Positions 60,825 through 64,000 of a stretch of DNA of 64,000 nt are shown piece after piece (positions within the stretch are counted from its first letter, which is position 1; each line of letters begins with the position of its first letter). The notes below the pieces were generated by a model. That model was not told the DNA's origin. It searched no databases and was given only the letters and a program-made list of their open reading frames with translations. The DNA lies in contig NZ_CP107836.1 in the NCBI RefSeq assembly GCF_036346615.1, positions 5,642,001 to 5,706,000 on the forward strand, read 5' to 3'. The stretch comes from Streptomyces sp. NBC_00523 (GTDB taxonomy: Bacteria; Actinomycetota; Actinomycetes; Streptomycetales; Streptomycetaceae). Both the position numbers and the translations under genes were made by a program.

Positions 60825-62803
60825 GGGGAGACCTTCCCGGCGGGGGACACGGTGGACGCGGCGGGCGCGGGGCGGCCGGTGAAGAGGCGCAGACCGGCCA
60901 GGCCGCGCGGCAGCAGGTACACGGCGGCGATGAACAGCGCCCCGAGCAGCAGCGGCCCGTGGCCGGGCCAGGAACCGGCGACCCAGTCCCGGGTGAACAC
61001 GATCAGCCCGGCGCCGAGCAGGGCGCCGATGACCGACGTCGTACCGCCGATGACGACCGCGAGCAGCGCGAACGCGGCGATCTCGAAGCCGACGTCGGCG
61101 GGGGAGAGGTACTGCTGCACGGTGACCATGAGGGACCCGCCCACCCCGGCGAGCGCGCCCGCGCAGATGTGGGCCACCAGGAGATAGCGCCCCACGGGGT
61201 GTCCGGACGCGCGCATCCGCGCCTCGGCGCCCCGGGTGCCGGTCAGCAGCTTGCCGGCCGGGGAGCGCAGCACGAGCAGGGTGAGGGCGACGGCGACGAC
61301 CGCGACGACCGCCGCGTACACGTAAAGCTCGCGCTCCTCGGTCATGCCCTCGCCGCCCCACAGCGCCCGGGTGGCCGGGAAGCCGACCAGCCCGTCGGCG
61401 CCGCCCGTCAGGGACTTGACCTGGTTGATCACCGCACTGGTCAGCTCGCCCACCGCCAGGGTGATCATCAGCACGGTCGTGCCCCGGGCGCGGATGACCG
61501 CGGGTCCGGTCACCGCCGAGAACACGGCGGCCGCGAGCGCCGACAGGACGATCTGGACCGGGCCCACCGTCCATCCGGCGTCGGCCAGGTTGGCGGTGGC
61601 GTACGCGCCGACGGCGAACGGGGCGGTCTGCCCGAGCGTGGGCAGACCGGCGTACCCGGTCAGCACGGTGACGCTGACCGCGAGCAGTCCGAGCGCCAGG
61701 GCGGACCCGGCCAGCGAGATGCTGTACGAGTCGAGCATCCCCGGGAGCGCGAAGAGCACGGCGAGCAGCACGAGCAGCGGCACGGCCTGCCGCCACCCGG
61801 CCGAGTGCAGCCAGGCGCCGAGCCGGGCGGGGGCCGCCGGAGCGGGCGCCGCGGCCGCGCGCGGCCGGTTCTCCCACCGGGCGGCGAGGAGCTTGCGCAG
61901 CCGGGAGACCGGGTCGGCGGACGGACCCCGCTCCTCGTGCGCCTCCGGCTCCGTGAAGCGGGAGCGGAACACCAGCACCGCCGCCATCGCGGCGAACAGC
62001 AGATACGGCGCCAGGTCCGGCAGCACCGAGACGCCCAGGGTCTGGACCTCGCCCACGGCGACCGCCGCGGCGAACGTCGCCCACAGCGAGCGCAGCCCGC
62101 CGAGGACGACGACCACGAGGGACAGCATCAGCACGTTCTCGGAGGTGCCGGGCCCGGGGCCGATGATCGGCGCCCCGAGGACGCCCGCCGCACCGGCCAG
62201 CGCGCCCGCCGCCGCGAGCACTCCGGTGTGCACGGCGCGGGGGTTGTGGCCGGTGGCGGCGAGCATCTGGGGGTCGTCCGCCGACGCGCGGACCGCCGCG
62301 CCCACCCGGGTCCGGGTGAGCACCCACGTACCGAAGGCCGCCAGGACGACGGCCATGGCGATGAAGCAGAGCCGGTAGGCGGGGTAGCGGTGGCCCAGCA
62401 GGTGGACCGAGGAGTCGAGCGCGCCGGGGACGCGCACCGGCAGCTCGTCCGCCCCGAAGAACTGGATCAGCAGGTCCCCGCCGACGAGGGCGATCCCGAA
62501 CGTCAGCAGGGCCTGCGCCAGATGCCCACGCCGGGCGAGCGGAACCGTGGCGGCGGAGAGCCCCGCCCCGGCGAGGGCCGCGGCCGCCGTTCCGGCCGCG
62601 AGCCCGAGGGCGAGGCCGCCCCACGTTCCGTCGCTCAGCTCGGCGCCGGTGTAGGCACCGATCGCGTACAGCATGCCGTGCGAGAGGTTCAGTACGCCGG
62701 CCGTGCCGAACGCGAGACTCAGGCCGGCGGCGACGACGAACAGCAGCAGCCCGTAGGCCACGCCGTCCACCGCCGGCACGAGGTGGGCATCGAGCAGATC
62801 CAT
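60821..62803 (-). CDS. Fused LivH-LivM permease
   Basis: This 660-residue protein joins the two permeases that are usually separate. Residues 1-290 are LivH-like (GLSLAFGTAGVLNLSHGMLYAIGAY cut to VLNLSHGMLYAIGAY). A charged linker spans about 290-330. Residues 340-640 are LivM-like (TGYAGLPTLGQTAPFAVGAY, AVIGGTTSVIGALLGA). Each half has about eight to nine membrane segments. The fusion forces a 1:1 heterodimer equivalent. It ends 4 bp into livG. Confidence 0.93.
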   Translation of the reverse strand: MDLLDAHLVPAVDGVAYGLLLFVVAAGLSLAFGTAGVLNLSHGMLYAIGAYTGAELSDGTWGGLALGLAAGTAAAALAGAGLSAATVPLARRGHLAQALLTFGIALVGGDLLIQFFGADELPVRVPGALDSSVHLLGHRYPAYRLCFIAMAVVLAAFGTWVLTRTRVGAAVRASADDPQMLAATGHNPRAVHTGVLAAAGALAGAAGVLGAPIIGPGPGTSENVLMLSLVVVVLGGLRSLWATFAAAVAVGEVQTLGVSVLPDLAPYLLFAAMAAVLVFRSRFTEPEAHEERGPSADPVSRLRKLLAARWENRPRAAAAPAPAAPARLGAWLHSAGWRQAVPLLVLLAVLFALPGMLDSYSISLAGSALALGLLAVSVTVLTGYAGLPTLGQTAPFAVGAYATANLADAGWTVGPVQIVLSALAAAVFSAVTGPAVIRARGTTVLMITLAVGELTSAVINQVKSLTGGADGLVGFPATRALWGGEGMTEERELYVYAAVVAVVAVALTLLVLRSPAGKLLTGTRGAEARMRASGHPVGRYLLVAHICAGALAGVGGSLMVTVQQYLSPADVGFEIAAFALLAVVIGGTTSVIGALLGAGLIVFTRDWVAGSWPGHGPLLLGALFIAAVYLLPRGLAGLRLFTGRPAPAASTVSPAGKVSP

Positions 62804-62804
62804 G

Positions 62805-64000
62805 TCAGCCGCCGAGCGTCGCCAGGTCCTGGACCATGACGTTGGACAGCTGGTTGCCGTCCGGACGCACCTGGCGCAGGTACCACGTCTGCACCGGGGC
62901 GTGCGCCTTCTCGCTGAACTCCCAGTTGCCGCGCGGGCTGTCGATCTGGCCGAGGCTCGCGATGGCCTTGTTGATCGTCTGCGGGGTCACGTCACCCTGC
63001 TTCGCGGCGTCCGCGATCGCCTTGTCGAGCACGGCGGCCGCGTCGTAGGACGACATGGCGTACGTGGTCGGCTGGGTGTCGTGCTCGGCGGTCCAGTCGG
63101 CGGCGAACTTGCGGTTGGCCGCGTTGTCGAGGTCCGGCGCGTAGTTCAGGACGGAGTAGATGCCCTTGGCGGCCTGGCCCTCGGCCTGGAGCACGCTGCC
63201 CTCGGTGACGAAGGCGGTGTACAGCGGCAGGTCGGCGACGTCGGACTGCGCGTACTGCTTGGCGAAGTCGATCGCGGCCTTGCCGGCGTAGAAGCAGTAG
63301 ACCGCCTTGGCGTCGGTCTTGGCGATCTCCGCGAAGTACGGCATGAAGTTGGTCGTCTTCGGGAACGGCGTCCACTTGGTCTTGCCGTCCGGGTTGGCGA
63401 GCTTGCCGCCGATGCGCTTGAACTCGTCGGTGAAGCCGCGCAGTTCGTCGTAGCCGCCCTGGTAGTCCGGTCCGATCGCGTAGACCGGGCCGTCCACCTT
63501 CTCCTTGACGTACGGGGCGATGGCCCTGCCCGGCTCGTCGGACATGAAGCTCGTCGTCCACACGTACTCGGGGTCCTTGACCTCGGGACGGGCGTTGGAG
63601 CCGAGGAAGGGGATCTTCGCCTGGCCGACCAGCGGCAGCACCGCGTTGACCGAGCCACCGCTGACCAGGCCGGTCAGCACGTCGACCTTGTCCTTCTTGA
63701 CCAGCTTGGTGGCGGCCGGCACGGCGGTCGGCGGACCGTCGCCCTCGTCGGCCACGATGAGGTCGACCTTGCGCCCGCCCAGCTTGTTGTCGTGCGTCTT
63801 CAGGTACAGCTGGAAGCCGTCGCGCAGGTCGGTGCCGACCGGCTTGTAGGTGCCGGAAAGCGAGGCGACCAGGCCGACCTTGACGGTCTCGTCGCCGGAG
63901 CCGCTGTCGCTGCTGCACCCGGTGACGGCGGCCAGGCCGAGGGCGAGTGCGGCGGCACCGACGGGCCGGACGAATCTGCGGTGGCGGGTGCGGCGGGGTA
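62805..64000 (-). CDS. ABC transporter substrate-binding lipoprotein (branched-chain amino acid type), 5' end outside
   Basis: The frame is open to the right edge at 64000, so the start codon is missing. Translating inward gives a signal peptide (RRTRHRRFVRPVGAAALALG) with lipobox VTGC, then GLVASLSGTYKPVG and a type 1 periplasmic-binding fold (VSGGSVNAVLPLVGQAKIPF, IGPDYQGGYDELRG). The protein should be lipid-anchored outside and deliver an amino acid or amide to the permease. Its stop is 2 bp from the permease start, so it leads the operon. The real ligand is unknown. Confidence 0.92.
   Translation of the reverse strand, partial: PRRTRHRRFVRPVGAAALALGLAAVTGCSSDSGSGDETVKVGLVASLSGTYKPVGTDLRDGFQLYLKTHDNKLGGRKVDLIVADEGDGPPTAVPAATKLVKKDKVDVLTGLVSGGSVNAVLPLVGQAKIPFLGSNARPEVKDPEYVWTTSFMSDEPGRAIAPYVKEKVDGPVYAIGPDYQGGYDELRGFTDEFKRIGGKLANPDGKTKWTPFPKTTNFMPYFAEIAKTDAKAVYCFYAGKAAIDFAKQYAQSDVADLPLYTAFVTEGSVLQAEGQAAKGIYSVLNYAPDLDNAANRKFAADWTAEHDTQPTTYAMSSYDAAAVLDKAIADAAKQGDVTPQTINKAIASLGQIDSPRGNWEFSEKAHAPVQTWYLRQVRPDGNQLSNVMVQDLATLGG

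Noticed and set aside
1..64000. CRISPR arrays, tRNA/rRNA genes, insertion sequences, prophage genes
   Set aside because: No regularly spaced repeats, no tRNA-like cloverleaf, and no transposase, integrase or structural phage protein was recognised on either strand.

Overview
The window is high-GC chromosomal DNA of a Streptomyces or close relative. The signs are strong third-position GC in every gene, long antisense shadow frames, GTG starts, CutRS, a complete conservon (CvnABCD with a P450 pair), DUF4193/DUF3093/DUF3710/DUF3159 genes, and rare TTA codons in one accessory gene. No rRNA, tRNA, CRISPR array, insertion sequence or prophage was recognised.

Layout. Positions 1-7640 and 16800-23230 form an old actinobacterial core block: the ferrochelatase tail, an inositol-phosphatase-family enzyme, cutRS, DUF4193, an EcsC-like protein, DUF3093, a thioesterase, dut, DUF3710, then an OB-fold protein, DUF3159, two TrkA-type proteins, a KimA-type potassium permease and a TRAM-domain RNA methyltransferase. 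From memory, mycobacteria carry much the same gene order (suhB, dut, ceoB/ceoC). A full kdp locus (7862-16717) sits inside this block: a 27-residue membrane peptide, kdpF, kdpA, kdpB, kdpC, an orphan ABC ATPase, kdpD and kdpE. With the TrkA pair and the KimA-like permease it makes a potassium-homeostasis neighbourhood.

Positions 23230-31800 are accessory and partly decayed. They hold a MacB-like ABC ATPase with two TTA codons, its broken permease, an RHH-Doc toxin-antitoxin pair with a palindromic operator, the 3' end of a lost GH16 glycosidase abutting a P450, and a large SF1 helicase fused to a PLD nuclease and a zinc ribbon. The last is the best candidate for an undescribed (possibly defence) system.

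Positions 31840-51200 carry mostly metabolic and secreted functions: a D-lactate-dehydrogenase-like flavo/iron-sulfur protein, a translationally coupled secreted subtilase and FG-GAP protein, a true formylglycine-generating enzyme, a MarR/aldo-keto reductase divergon, and a sulfur locus. The sulfur locus has a CstR-like repressor, three near-identical operators, an alkylsulfatase, and a chimeric remnant left by an internal deletion. Lipid and redox enzymes follow.

Positions 51390-57600 hold a small methyltransferase/CDGSH pair converging on a conservon operon (cvnA-B-C-D-CYP157-like-CYP154-like). The window ends with an FAD monooxygenase and a branched-chain amino-acid type ABC importer whose LivH and LivM are one polypeptide. 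Its binding lipoprotein runs off the right edge.

Many genes have a TANNNT box 6-8 nt before the start codon, which suggests leaderless transcripts.
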